Assembly (NCBI GenBank): GCA_027922465.2
Contig: BQMF02000585.1
Coordinates: forward strand, 167,026 to 231,025
Source of the DNA: Turritopsis dohrnii
Lineage: Eukaryota > Cnidaria > Hydrozoa > Anthoathecata > Oceaniidae
Direction: 5' to 3'
Length of the DNA stretch: 64,000 nucleotides
Below the pieces are notes generated by a model. The model was given only the letters and a program-made list of their open reading frames with translations, had not been told where the DNA came from and did not search any database. Every line of letters starts with the position of its first letter. The first letter of the stretch is position 1. Below are positions 46,516 through 59,500 of the stretch, piece by piece. A program made the translations under genes and the position numbers.

Positions 46516-47009
46516 CTGCAATAGCATTAATATTTTAGTCGAAAGATCCTGGCAACTAAATGCTAAAATTTGGCTTCGTGCTACTACAAAAACATGTATA
46601 CGAGAAAACATTAGGAAGATCGTTTATTTTCTTTGCATTGCATATTCATCTAAAAGCATTCGATTACTGAACATTCAATGTGAATTCTTTGATGACTTTT
46701 AAGTATCCCGGAGGTAAAATGATTTTAAAATTATTACGCTATGGTAACGTAACACCATAAATGATAACTTAGGCATAATAGCTCTTAAATCTAGCTTATA
46801 ATTCACACTTTACCAATAATCGATTGGATCGATTTAGATTTACCAGTAAATTTACCGATAAAAGTATTGATCAATTTGCTTACCGGTAATTACCGATAAT
46901 ATAATTAGTTTACCGGTAAAAATATCGATACTACATCATTTACCGGTAAAAATACTGGTATATTTACCGGTAAAATGAAATGTACTTTTTTCCCAAGGAT
47001 GGTCACAAA

Positions 47010-47574
47010 TAGTGTTTTTGTAATCAAGATTATTATTCTTTTAAAGTTTAAAAATGCATTTACAAAGAAATCTTCAATTATTAAATGTCTAGGGATTATG
47101 CAACCTGACATTCCAAGGTGTTAGCTACAGACACCGTTAGACGGCTCTTTCCCAATCCAAAAAACTAGTAAATTTCCCAATTGAGTCCAGCAATAAATTT
47201 ATACATGAAAAGTTAGTAAAAATACTGTTGCTGTTAAAATAAATGATTTGATTCTGTTGTGAAACATTAGCTTAAACTCATCTCTAACATGCGTTTCCGC
47301 TTCGTTATAAAAATGTTCATTGTAGTTATAGTCTAACGGCCTCAATTGAGAATTTCTAGCTAACGCCCTGCATTCTGAATCCACCGTAGGTTATAAATTT
47401 ATATATAAAAAAACAATTAAAAGTTCAAAAGCTTTTTGAATTCAATCTATTGTCAGTTAAGATAGTGAGAACAAATGGTATATGATATCTTGCATGATAT
47501 CCCCACTGTCTTGTTATCTTTAGATTGAGATTTGATAAAAAGTATATACTAGTTGGTGGAAAGTGAAGTCGAAC
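47010..47574. other. 5' flank of NCBP1
   Basis: AT-rich sequence without a recognised promoter motif. TATATACTAG lies 35 bases before the start codon. A short minus-strand frame (47,199-47,384) has no support. Confidence 0.3.
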
Positions 47575-50500
47575 ATGTCAAGCTATAGAAAACGTTATAG
47601 AGATCATGACAATGAAGGTATGCTCCTTATTGTTCCTTGAAATTGATGTATAGTGTTGTTTTTTACATCTATTGGATTTCATCTAAGGCCATAGTTATTT
47701 AATACTTCGTTCAGCGTAACAGACTTAAGAAAAAAAGCGATGCGGAATGCGGGCATTATTCATTATACATTATTTTGCAAACGAAATAATGACATACAAT
47801 GCGTATTTTTAACGATAATGTACTATAAGGCGGATTTTAGAACAGACCTTTTCATAAATAACTGAAACCAACGTGCAGTCTAGATATATATTATTCAATG
47901 ATATCCACACTCAATGTACCTCTCCAATTGCAGCGCAAAGTTATCGGATCGAGTGGGACTCGAACCCACAACCTCTCGCTTGCCGGGCGATTGCTCTAAC
48001 CACTAACCACTAACCACTTTTCATAAATGTTATGAAGTATTACACAATATTAACGAGCCATTCTCTATTTATTTTCGTTAAATACATCAGGTGTGTTTGT
48101 TTCTTTTTTTCACTTCACGATATATATACTAACATTTGTATAGACAGTCAAGTAAAAGAAAGTCACGTCGCAACATGTATCTTAGCAACATTTATGTTCA
48201 AGATGATTATATTATTCTAAAATTTAAGTCACCACTTGTGTTGATGACGTAGTTTTATTCTTCTTTTTCATAAAAGAAATATTTCTTCTTCATAATAAAT
48301 TGTTGTGCCGATTTCGATTACGTCTCTAACATTTAAAAAAATCAAAACTGCTGGTTATACAAAAAAAAATGAAATAAAAGTTTTTGAACAATGATGGAGA
48401 GCATATCGATTGCCGTCGCTAATTCTGATGTATATATATTTCATTTTAAAGGAGAACATAAAAATGGAAGTATATATAAAAAATACATCAACTTGAGCAA
48501 CGAAGAAAAGCACTACGGAGATAAGGAGACATATATGCTCGTAAACATAAAAAACGTTTTTTACAAAGTTTCGTTAAAATGAAAATATGCGAAGAAATAA
48601 CCATTTCGTAAATCTCTCCACCGTTGTCAGGGCGTTAGCCAGGATTAAAAAAAATTCTGCGTTTTTGGTTTTTAATTGGGAAATTGGTGTAGGGGTCCTT
48701 GGTGGGGTGGGGTCAAAAGGAATAACGTCAAAGGGTTTGGGGATGACTTTCATTGATAATTTGGCACCCTTAGAGAACACCCTTATATTCCCTCTGCTTT
48801 ATTCCATAACGCCATCGACTGGTATGTCTGTGGTAGGAACGACGGCGGAGTCATTCCTAAATGTTTTTACTTCAGTACTTCAGCTTGACAAGTAGATCTA
48901 ACTAGACAGTATGGTATCGTACACAATATCTCTTGGACGATACGTGGTATTCAAGATGTCGAATTAATTTTCGTAATGTGATCGTACGCGTATAAATGCA
49001 CTCTCAGAGGTAATGAGGATTAGTGAAGTAAGGGGGACGATTTAACCTGTGAACCCCAAACACAGGAGACTGATTGCCTTTCTCTTTATACTTCAGGACT
49101 TCCCAAAGGAAGTTCCAATGACGTGTATAAAATCTAGTTTGTACTGCTTGTGGTTTCAATAATGTGAAAATTGTGTATTATTTTTTGCAAATATGAAATG
49201 GGAAGGTTATGTTGTCATTTGTGCGCGAACAAATTTATTACAATCTTCGTACGTAACTGGAAATATTCTATCAGTCAACGTTCGTGGCGAACGCACGTGC
49301 ACCATTTTTCAAGCCCTCAATGTAAAAAAAAACAAACCAAGCACGTTGCGCAAAACGAAAAAGCAGCAATGAAATGGAAAAGTAGATTCAAAGTAGAATA
49401 AAATTGTGTTCGAATTCGAAAAAGTGATAAACGAGACAACACAAAATGTCTAGACACTGGAACTGCAGACATGACACAAAGATTTAAAAAGAGTACGCAC
49501 AATAAATAAATAAATAAATAAAAGTTTAAAGGAACCCACACATTGTTCAAATCAATTAAATATTTCTCGAGCGCTCGCAAAAAGAAAAGTAAAAATAAAA
49601 CTGGAAACATCTGCTCAAACTTACGTAACTGTTTGAGTGCACGTGATCAAGAAATCATAGTAAACAATGATAACGAAAATCCCTTCTATCTTAATCGTCA
49701 GACTTTTACACATAAGTCTTTTTAAAAAAGTGGTTTGGGAAAATTCTGTCTCCCCAATTGGGAAACCGCGGTAAACGCAGAATTTTTGACTGCAGCTAAT
49801 GCCCTGGTTGTTCCGATGAATTTGATTTGAAAATCTATTTACAATTCCGTTTGCAACGACAGGAAAGATTTACGAAACTAGGGCATAAAACTCTGAGGAG
49901 TCATAATTAAATAGAAATATGCATTAAAACATTATCAATGGCGAAGCATCGTAATGTACATGACGAGGTTCCTCTATAATGTTGTTTTTGTTTTGTTTTA
50001 GCTGAGTTTTTTAAAGATGCTTTAAGGTGTAAAAATAATGTATTTTAATGCGCATTATTTGTCCAAAAAATCATAATGCGGGCGGGTTACGGTAATGAAG
50101 TATTAAATAACTATGGCCTAATGAACATACCAAATTAAATTTTATTTGTTAGGCCTACTTCAGGGCACAAAATTCTTCTTGAGAAGCTCTCTATACAGCC
50201 ATTAATACTGAATGTTATAGTTTGAGTTTATCAAAAAATTCTTTGTAGTTAGGAAGTCAAAAGGCAGTGACTTTCTGAAACATGAAGATAAAGCCATATA
50301 ATTGTTAATTGTCTACAAAATATTTTGATTATTGATGTTAGGATCAAGAGATCGAAAACGTCCCAGGGGCGGTGCTCCACCACTAGATGTTGAAGATAGA
50401 TTGGAATCTCTGATAACTAGAGTCGGTGAAAAAGTAAGTGTAAGAGATACACATATGGATGTGTCATATTTACCATCTAAATCCACGAGAAAGATATCTG

Positions 50501-53500
50501 CAGAGCAATTTTCTTGCGAACGTGGTTCGATAACTTTCTTGGAATGCAGCCTCACTCTAATTTTAATTTGTTGGGGGTATTTGAAGGGGTAGCTCCCTAG
50601 ATTTATTGGTAAAACGAAATTATGTTAAAAGTTATTTTCTATCTTTACAAATATCTTCTCATTCTGTAGAGCAATTCATCACTGGAAAGTAATTTAGAAG
50701 GTTTGGCGAATGTTTTGGAAGCTGATATGCAAGGATACAAGCAAAGAATATTACAAATTCTCTGTACTTGGTATAATTATATATTATATATAATCATTTA
50801 AGAATTTAAGGATTCCTGCAATTGAAATGATATTGATAATGCAAAAATGATAGAGCTCAAAAAGTTGTTTAGCAAGTCTCTTTTCAATTTCTTACATCAC
50901 CAAAGTACTATCTTATTATCATAATTATGGGGTTTAGTGATTTTTAGAGCAAATATCTCTAGGCAAGAGAATTTTTAAAGACTAAACAACCAACTTCCAT
51001 CCCTGAAAATTTAGCATCATTAATTTGAATGTTTTAATCCCTATTACTTTTTGATGTTTGGTACTTGAACTTGTTTATTCATTAAAACTTTTGGTTGTTA
51101 GATAAGTGACCGTCTTCTTCAATCCTCTTATTGTAAACATGCTTTGAAAATCAAAACGAGATTAATCTAATATGTCCATTGTGGTGTAGACCCTTGGTTA
51201 CAAAAAAATCTATATGAAAATGTTTTATCAGTAGTTGGAAGGTTTTTCTGTTGCAAATCCAAAAACGTTTGCTGCTGAAATTTTTCTGCCAAAACTTTTT
51301 CCACCAAAAACGTTTGTTCCTAAATTAATGGTGTTAAATTGAGATATATAATTGGCAAACTTTCCTACTAAATATTGCAATAAATGGTAATAATGTGACT
51401 CTTTGTAGAAAAGATTTCATACCCAGGCATATTTGCAAGCACTTTTAGCTATTACCGTTTTTTTTTTTGAAGATTGAGTTTAAAAGCAGTTTGCAGGGGG
51501 TCCAGGGGTTCTATGTCTCTGGAAGCTCTGCGATTCTAGCGTTTTCCACGATTTCAAACAGCTTTATAGTCACTCTAAAGGCGAATATTCATTTCGGATA
51601 AAAACACAGTTGTGCGTGTTTATGTTTCATTCATTTACATTTGAATTTTCTTTTTCTTCTCGAGTTTTTGTTGCCACTTAAAACAGTTGATTTAAAAGTC
51701 ATAGCCAGAAGACCCTGCAGCACTCTAGAGTGGCTGAGAATCTCGTTAGGCCAAATGCTGTACGAATGATCCAAAGACGATAGATGAAATGGACTTTTCT
51801 CATGTTTTTAAGGAACACAGAAGTGCAAAATTGAGATTGAAAATGTTTTATAAATTCTTTGAGTTTCAAATTGATAGGATTGAGTTTCTAGTACCGTTAT
51901 ACGGTAGTAGAAAAAGTGCTTGGAAATATGCCTGCATACCATAACTTGAACTTCCTTTTAGTGTTACAAACCATCCTGAAAAAGCAACCATATACTCAAC
52001 ATTAGTTGGACTTCTGAATGAAAAAAGTTTTGATTTTGGTGGTGATGTATGATAATACGCCTTCTTAAAGCTTATACCATTGAATTTGTGATGTGTTGTC
52101 ACTTCTTGCTCATATCTTTCATTTTTAGTTCCTGGAACTTATAATGAACAATTTAAAAGATGTCCTGGCAAATGGTCGTTTTGAAAGAGCAAGAACTATG
52201 GTTGGTTTCTGTAAAATTTCCTGAAATAATTTGTCCTGATTTTTTATTGAGGATATTAGAAGGATAGCTACAATAAGCTACAATAAGCTACAATAGATAT
52301 TATATTAATAGGCTTTTTCATTTATTTTTCTCATTTTCATTGCTTTCATGCAAGCATTGTGATGAATTTGTACAAAACAGTATTTTAATGGAGGCAGAAT
52401 TTAAGATTTTATGGCTTATTAAAAAACACAAAAACTGTAAACTTCTGTAAGGAACCAGTAAAAAGTTTGCGAACCTGTTGGGTTTTTTCACAGCTTCTAA
52501 TTTTTCTCAAATAGGTTAAGTTCCTGTGCGATTTAATCAATTGTAATTTTCTGGTTGCTGCTTCATTGATCTCTTTCCTTGATTCATTTATGACAGCTGC
52601 ATCAGAACCTGATGTGCCGCAAGTATGTCTGACATGCCAAATATTCTAAATTTTTTTCTACTTCTTTAAACACAATTCTTATGGATGTGTGTTTTGCGAA
52701 TGTTGTTGTAAGTATAAGCCCAAAAGTTTCTATTTATTTTGGAATATTGTTGTTTTTTTTCTCTTCATTGTACAGGTTCGTTCAGACTGGTTTGTTTACA
52801 CCATTATGTCGTCGTTACCTTGGGTATGTTCATGTTAATGCAAGTGATTGTCCAGTTCAATTTTTGGCTACTTTTAACTTACATTTTATTTTGTCTGTAA
52901 CAGTGTGGCAAAGAACTTTCTCTAAAGAAACCGAAAGAATTGGATAATTTGCTGGATGCTGTTGAAACATACATAAAGTAAGGTGTTTGATCAAAATGAA
53001 TAATTTGTTCAATTAAATCAACCAACAATGAAAGAATTATTTTATTTTAACAATATATTTCAGATTTCTTGAATCCATCCTCAGGTTTTGAATAGTAAAA
53101 TATAACAGCAAAATCAGTTTATACAACCAGATGGGAAATTCATCTCATCCAACAGACCTAAACTACTATATAAAAAATTGAAAGCAAAATGTTATTTAAA
53201 ACTTAATCATCAAAGTTCATTAATAAACAGTGTTTCCAATGTCATTAAATTGTATATGGAGTTGCATTTCCACAAAGAATTGAAACATGATCAATTGATA
53301 ACTTTGGCTTACATCTCTTCCGATTTGATACCACAATGTTCCTACCTTATACATGTAATAGGATAGTATAATAGGATGTTATTCTTTTTATAATTGTGTT
53401 CACCCAGTCTGGTGGACAAAGGACTCCTAGTATGGTGGTATTACATGTGTTCATTTATTTCAGTTCTCGCGACAAACTTCATGTCAAAGCACTGCGAGTT

Positions 53501-56500
53501 TGGTCATCTGATAAACCTCATCCACAAGAAGAGGTACATTTCATTTAATCAATTTGTGACGATATCAATCATTATTATGTATATATATATAATTAGATCT
53601 TTTTGTGTAAAATAATTAACTACTAAATAGTGATAAGAAGGAAGGAAACAGCCACTGAGAAAATGGCTTAAAGAAACTAGTAAGTCTGAACAATTCTGTC
53701 AGGATTTTAAAAAAACTAATATTGGAATGACTAAAGTTAAGCAGTCTGAAAACAATGAATTGTCCTGTTATTTTTGACATCACCTTTTTAAAGATACCAG
53801 TATCCCAACTAAAAATTTTTACTGCGTCCAACTTCAAAAATGATGTGTCAAATCCTCTGACAAAAAATGAAATCACAGAATCTGGATGATAAAAAAAAAA
53901 ACTGACATCATGCCATATGCTACTACAATAATTGTGAAAAAAGTCTCTCTCACCTCTGTGTGGTTTTACTTGCTCCTAATAAGAACTTGACCGTAAAAAT
54001 AAAACAAATACTATATCATTCTCTAAAATGAAAGTGTGACACACTTTTTCTGATAATTATAAAAAGATTGGAGACATCACTTTATTGTGTGAAGGAAAAT
54101 ACCCTTGAAAAGGACATTGATTATGTATTATAAATTTTTCATTCCTCGCCTAATAAAACATGGTTTTGATTTCAACTTGCTACTTTGAACTATTGCTTGT
54201 GCATATTAATTTTGTGTTTTTTAAGTACTTGGATTGTTTATGGGAGCAAATCAAAACGATGCGAGATGATAGTTGGGAGGTAAGCATTTAAAGCTCCTAT
54301 TCAACAATAATTAATCTTCCTAAAATGCCTTTCTATCACAATCGTGTTGTTATCCTAGAAAATATCCATTTATATTCATTTACTCTGCTAAGATGCAATG
54401 AGCATCAGAACATAACACAGCAAAAGCATCATGTTACTTTTTCTCCTGTAACTTGGACAGCTTGCTTTTTCTTGAACTTGTTTGTCCAAAGGTTTTGGGG
54501 TCCTGGTAGATAGTAATATCCATGCTCCATGTCCATCCTTGATGCATTTCACAGTATTGGCTTATAATATAATACTGACTGATCTTCTTTCTACTTTGCA
54601 GGAAAAACATATTCGTCGACCATATCATGCATTTCATAGTGTTCTATGTAAAGCTATACCAGTGAGTTTCTTCCAATTTTTAATTTTTATTTTTCCTTCA
54701 TAAGTTACATGGTATTTTACTTCTGATGTACTTTCTGATTTCTTGTTTACTGTTAGCGGCTTAGGAAATCATTTTCTCAATTTTGTTTTCAGCATCCCGT
54801 TCCACCAATAAAAGTTCCGTCTCATTCAGATCTGAAGTATCCCATGAACTACCCCCTTCCCATAGTCGTCTACAGAATGTTTGATTATGCAGATGCACCT
54901 GAGGTAATGTAATTTTCTTGCTTATGTTTACTAAACCCTGCTTTACAGACTATCCTAAACTGTAACAAGAATATCCTCAAAATGCTGTGTATTTTTAAAA
55001 AGGTGTGTGGCAATGTGAATGATACAGGACATCCCATTCCTTATTGGTAATTTTGATGTAAATGTATTATTAACACTTTGGCAGCCAAAACTAAAACAGT
55101 TTTATGTTTTCTTGGCAAGACAATAAGTGATTGACTCCTTGGCATTCGAGAACTAACTGACATTCAATGTCGCTCTTTTTTGAAATTTTTGTAAACTTCA
55201 GGAAAAACCAATACCTGGAGCACATGCTATAGAAAGATACTTAGTTGAAGAAACAATCTGGAGAATTATCTGCACACATTATAAAGACAAAAAAGAATGG
55301 TATGTATGAAATGTTCGTTGAATGTGTGTTAAGAAATCTTTTAAGGTGTGTTGATCAGCCCCTAAAAAAATGTAGCTCTGATCAGGTTATATCGAAGTTA
55401 AAGTTATTTCTTGTCAAGATGACTTCACAAAGAAACTGAAAACTCCACATCAATGCTACCTGAAATAACGTTACTGATTTTTTACTGATTGCATTTAGTG
55501 CTATACAGCTTATGAATTGTTCAGCCAAAAATAAAGTTTCAATTGAATATATTATTATGGAGGTATGTTTTTGTCTAGCACATTTTCAATTTTGTATTTC
55601 CTATATTCTTCATTCATCGCTTTCTTTTAGGTTATTTTTGGTGCAATGTTTAGATTACCTGAGCCAGAACATATATTCTTATTTTATGGTTCGCTTATTA
55701 TTGAACTTTGTAAATTAGGTCCCAATACCATGCCTGGTGTTGTATCCTTTTCAGTGGCTGCAATTCTTAAAGTTTCTCAAAATTTCACACTTCTGTGCTG
55801 ATTTGAATAGATTAACTTTTGTAAACAGCATACAATGTTTTATACTTGCAGGTATAAGAATTTAGTGATCAATTATATGTATGATCAATATATATATATA
55901 TATGTGTGAATGTGACTTTCAATTTATTAAGGTGAAAACCTACTTGACAATAAAATAGTGCATGTGAAGGCACCTGTAGTCCGGTATGTTACCAAATTTC
56001 AAGTTCCAGTGCAGAACTTCAACTATAAGAAGACCTAGGAGGAAAAACAGAAGTAGAAGGAAATCGCTATGGAGAAATTAATAACAAGTCACCATTCTTT
56101 TGTATTTCATTTTCTTTAACTAAACTTCTGTAGGTCGCACAAGCTGTTGAACTACTATTCGACCGATTGAATACTATGAATATAACATGCATAGATCGGT
56201 AGGTTGTGACCATCTCTCAGTTATAGAAACGGCTGAGAAAAAAAAAACATGCATGAAATTATTTGAGATTAAATTTCAAAATGAATAGTCTTGGAATTAA
56301 ATAGAAAAGTCCTGGAAAAAAAAGATAATCTAATCTCAGAAAGTCCTCGAACTTCCTGTTCCTACAAAATTAATTTGCCCATTTTGGTAAAGTGTTCTAT
56401 GTTAGTAGATTTTTCAAAAGATTTTTTGTGTTATTCTAGCTTTGTGGATTGGTTTGCTTATCATCTCAGTAACTTTCAGTATAAATGGACTTGGGATGAC

Positions 56501-59500
56501 TGGTGAGCAGTCGTGATTTTCTGCATCGAGATTGGTTTGTACAAACAAAAGCTTGATCAGTGTTCCGACAGTGTATTGCTATTTGACGATTAAATGCTAT
56601 GAGTTGGTAGATCATGACCAACCCTCATTAGTAACAGCTGCAATGTTAAAAACATGTTGACAAAAAAGATGCATGAAAGTTTTTCAAATGAAATGTTAAA
56701 ATGAACAGCTCTAAGATGAAGTTGGTCTTTCAACCTGTTGTGTACTTCCTGGAATGAAACTCTAAACCTTTCTACTTTCTGTTAGGGTCCAATATGTTGA
56801 CGTTAGTCCTGATGATCCAAGAGTTCGATTTATTACTGAAGTACTTGGAAAGAATCAAAGGTATTATACCTGTAATAAATGCAATGCTAGTCCAACAGTC
56901 TGGGTTCACAAAGAAGATCTAGCCTTGAACGGAAGTATCAACAATCATCATTTCTATGTTAACAGCCTCTAGTTAAGTGTTATGTAAACCTTGCATGTTG
57001 ATTGGTCACATTTCATCCTGTAGAACATGTCTCCTAGCAACTGTTAGCTAAGTTATAGTTAACTGTTTTTGGCTTTTATATAAATTTTAGATCCACATAT
57101 CACGAAAATATACGAAGCGTTGTACCAGCTGAATTACATCCGTTAATACCAGAACCAACTCAAGGATACTTCCGATTCGAAGCTGGTGACAATGGTAGGG
57201 TTTCTAAATAATGTGGTCACACAGCCTGAAAAGTGTAGATGGTGAATTGTGTCCTTTTTTTGTTTAGGAGAGAATGGATATGCAACAGTCCGCAAATTTA
57301 TTGATGGAATAAAGAATAAGCAACATTCTGATGAATTGTTAAGCATTTTGTTTGAGATACCAGCATCAGAAAAATCCTTCTATTGTCATGATGAAGTGAT
57401 AGGTAAACACCTTTTTCAGTTTTCAGTTTTTGTTTTTTGTTTTTAGTACTAAACTGTATGCCTAGGTCAGGCGTCGAGTTTCTCGCGTCGAGTAAATATA
57501 CGTAAAGAGTTCGTAGCATCGATTATAATGTGCTTAAAGAATTTTAGGAAATGAATAGATTGCACCAATATTGGTGTCAGTGAAAAAAGAGACTGTATTT
57601 CGTAACTAGTACAAAGATGCATTCAACTGCCGTATAAATCACCAAGACATAATTTATATGCCTCTTTTGCAATAAACTCTTTGGGTCGCTCTGGTCCTGC
57701 TTTTTGAAAAAATGGTATTCGTGTATCTTCATGATTCCAGTCACAACTTTTTTTTTTGTAGAAGCTGCTATTGATCCGACCATTCCAGCGTTGAGGATTG
57801 AATGTTTCATGTTAACCATCCTGAGAGCTGGCCTGAAATCTATCAGTCATACATACAACGCCTTGACAAAGTAAGATATTCACTGCGAAGGAGTGCATTT
57901 CTATAGAAACATATGCAAACTTTTTCTATAAAAATTCTCTTCATTGCAGTGACTTTTTAACAATTTTGTCCATTGGGAATCTAAATGTCCTATGAATGGA
58001 ATATCATAAATGAAAAAATATAGTTTTTTTAGCTTTAAGGTTGTACGATAATACGATGATTACTAGTTTGTGGTCAAAAGTTTGTTATTTCCGTCTGGGT
58101 TAAGCGAGTTAAATGAGACTTTCAACCAGAAACATAGCATGATTTTGTCTTGGTCCTTATTTAACGCAATTTATTTTTGTGAGGTATGTTCACACTACAC
58201 ATTTTAAACTTTTGCTTCATCTTTTTGTCTGCAGGTTCCAATCGTTGTTTTCGGAATTAATCACAAACAGGTCTGAGCAGATGCACAGTTTACGTGCGGT
58301 CCGCGAATTTTGGGGACGAAATCCATTGGTATGTAGAAAATGAGATGACATCTGGCCGGTTGTACTACACAAACATTATCTAATAAGTTCTAATAAATTA
58401 TCGCTTTTGCTAAGAAATCATTACCCAGCGGTTGCTAAAAAAAACATTGCAAGGTAGTGCATTCCATTAGAAATATACGCATATTTCTGCGAAGGAGTGC
58501 ATTTCTATAGAAATATACGCACAATTTCAATGAAAATGCTCTTCGTCATAGTGACGTTTTGACGATATAATATGGAGATCGAACGGGATAAGACATTTCG
58601 TATGTTAACCATGTCTGAAGTAAGCGAGAGATGAGATAATGACTACATAAGCATTCCAGTTACGAACGATGATGATGATGATGATCTCATATTTTTTAAT
58701 TCATATTATCAAGCGAAAATAATTTGATCTTGCCCCTAAAGGTTCGTGTAAAATATCACCAAAAGCCATCAAGATGACAAAACATCTTTTACTGAACAAA
58801 TAGAGTGTATACATCTAACCAGCTAAAAGTTCTCACTTATCCAAACAAATTTAACAAGGTATACACCAAAAATAAGCTGGTGGATGAAGTGTATAGATTT
58901 AAACGATTGTATAATGTTAACAATGTCACCCCCTCCCCCTCTCCCTCCTCCTCCCCCCATCCCCAACAACACGATTCTTTTCCCAGTGGGCAAAATCGTC
59001 AAAAAGCCACTGCGAAGAAGAGCATTTTATATATATTATATATTTTATATATTGCATTTTATATTTCATATATTGCGTATATATTTTTTTCGACAAATTT
59101 GCCCACTGGGTTTGTATCAAAACTTTGTTTTTTAGATGATGCTTATAGTAATCGACAAGATGGTGAAATTACAATACATCCAGTGTAGTACAGTTGTCAA
59201 CTGGATTTTCTCCAAAGAAATGGAGAGTGACTTTACCAAGTATGTACAAGTTACCCAACCGGCACATTCGTTAAGAAATCACTTCGAAGGAGTGCATTTC
59301 TATAGAAATATACACTCTATTTCAATAAAAATGCTCTTCATCGCAGTTATTATGGATAGGAGTATTGTTGTACTATTGTTATTATTTTGTCTGCAATTGC
59401 GATTTTCTGAAAATAATTCTGTTGACATAATCAGAATATTTTCTGACATATGTGAAATCACCAGAACCTTCGTTTCCATAGATACTCAACTTGGGAGCTA

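Larger units (their letters stand above)
44986..47009. mobile_element. ~2-kb TIR element with TACCGGTA subterminal repeats
   Basis: The left end (TGTGAC...ATGGGAAAAAAAGTACATT) and the complement of the right end (TGTGAC...TTGGGAAAAAAGTACATT) match over about 29 bases. Inside each end, TTTACCGGTAA / TACCGGTA words repeat at least four times in both orientations, the arrangement of transposase-binding subterminal repeats in hAT-like elements. It contains a GGGGCTG-type MITE (45,232-45,534) and a well-formed coding exon on the minus strand (46,191-46,515). No clear target duplication was seen. Confidence 0.6.
47687..50118. mobile_element. 2.4-kb TIR element occupying NCBP1 intron 1
   Basis: The ends GGCCATAGTTATTTAATACT and its perfect complement are flanked by TAA on both sides (47,684-47,686 and 50,119-50,121), the 3-bp duplication of PIF/Harbinger elements. 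It accounts for about 90 % of the 2.72-kb first intron. Inside are a tRNA-like SINE fragment (47,880-48,020) and a CAGGG-ended element (48,628-49,806). No transposase or SANT-domain frame remains. Confidence 0.75.

Noticed and set aside
47944..48000. Functional tRNA gene on the minus strand
   Set aside because: The T arm is perfect, but the acceptor stem does not pair, U33 is absent and the upstream word is triplicated, so it is a tRNA-derived repeat.
48587..48895. Plus-strand 102-residue frame in NCBP1 intron 1
   Set aside because: It crosses the left terminus of a TIR element and has no homologous feature.
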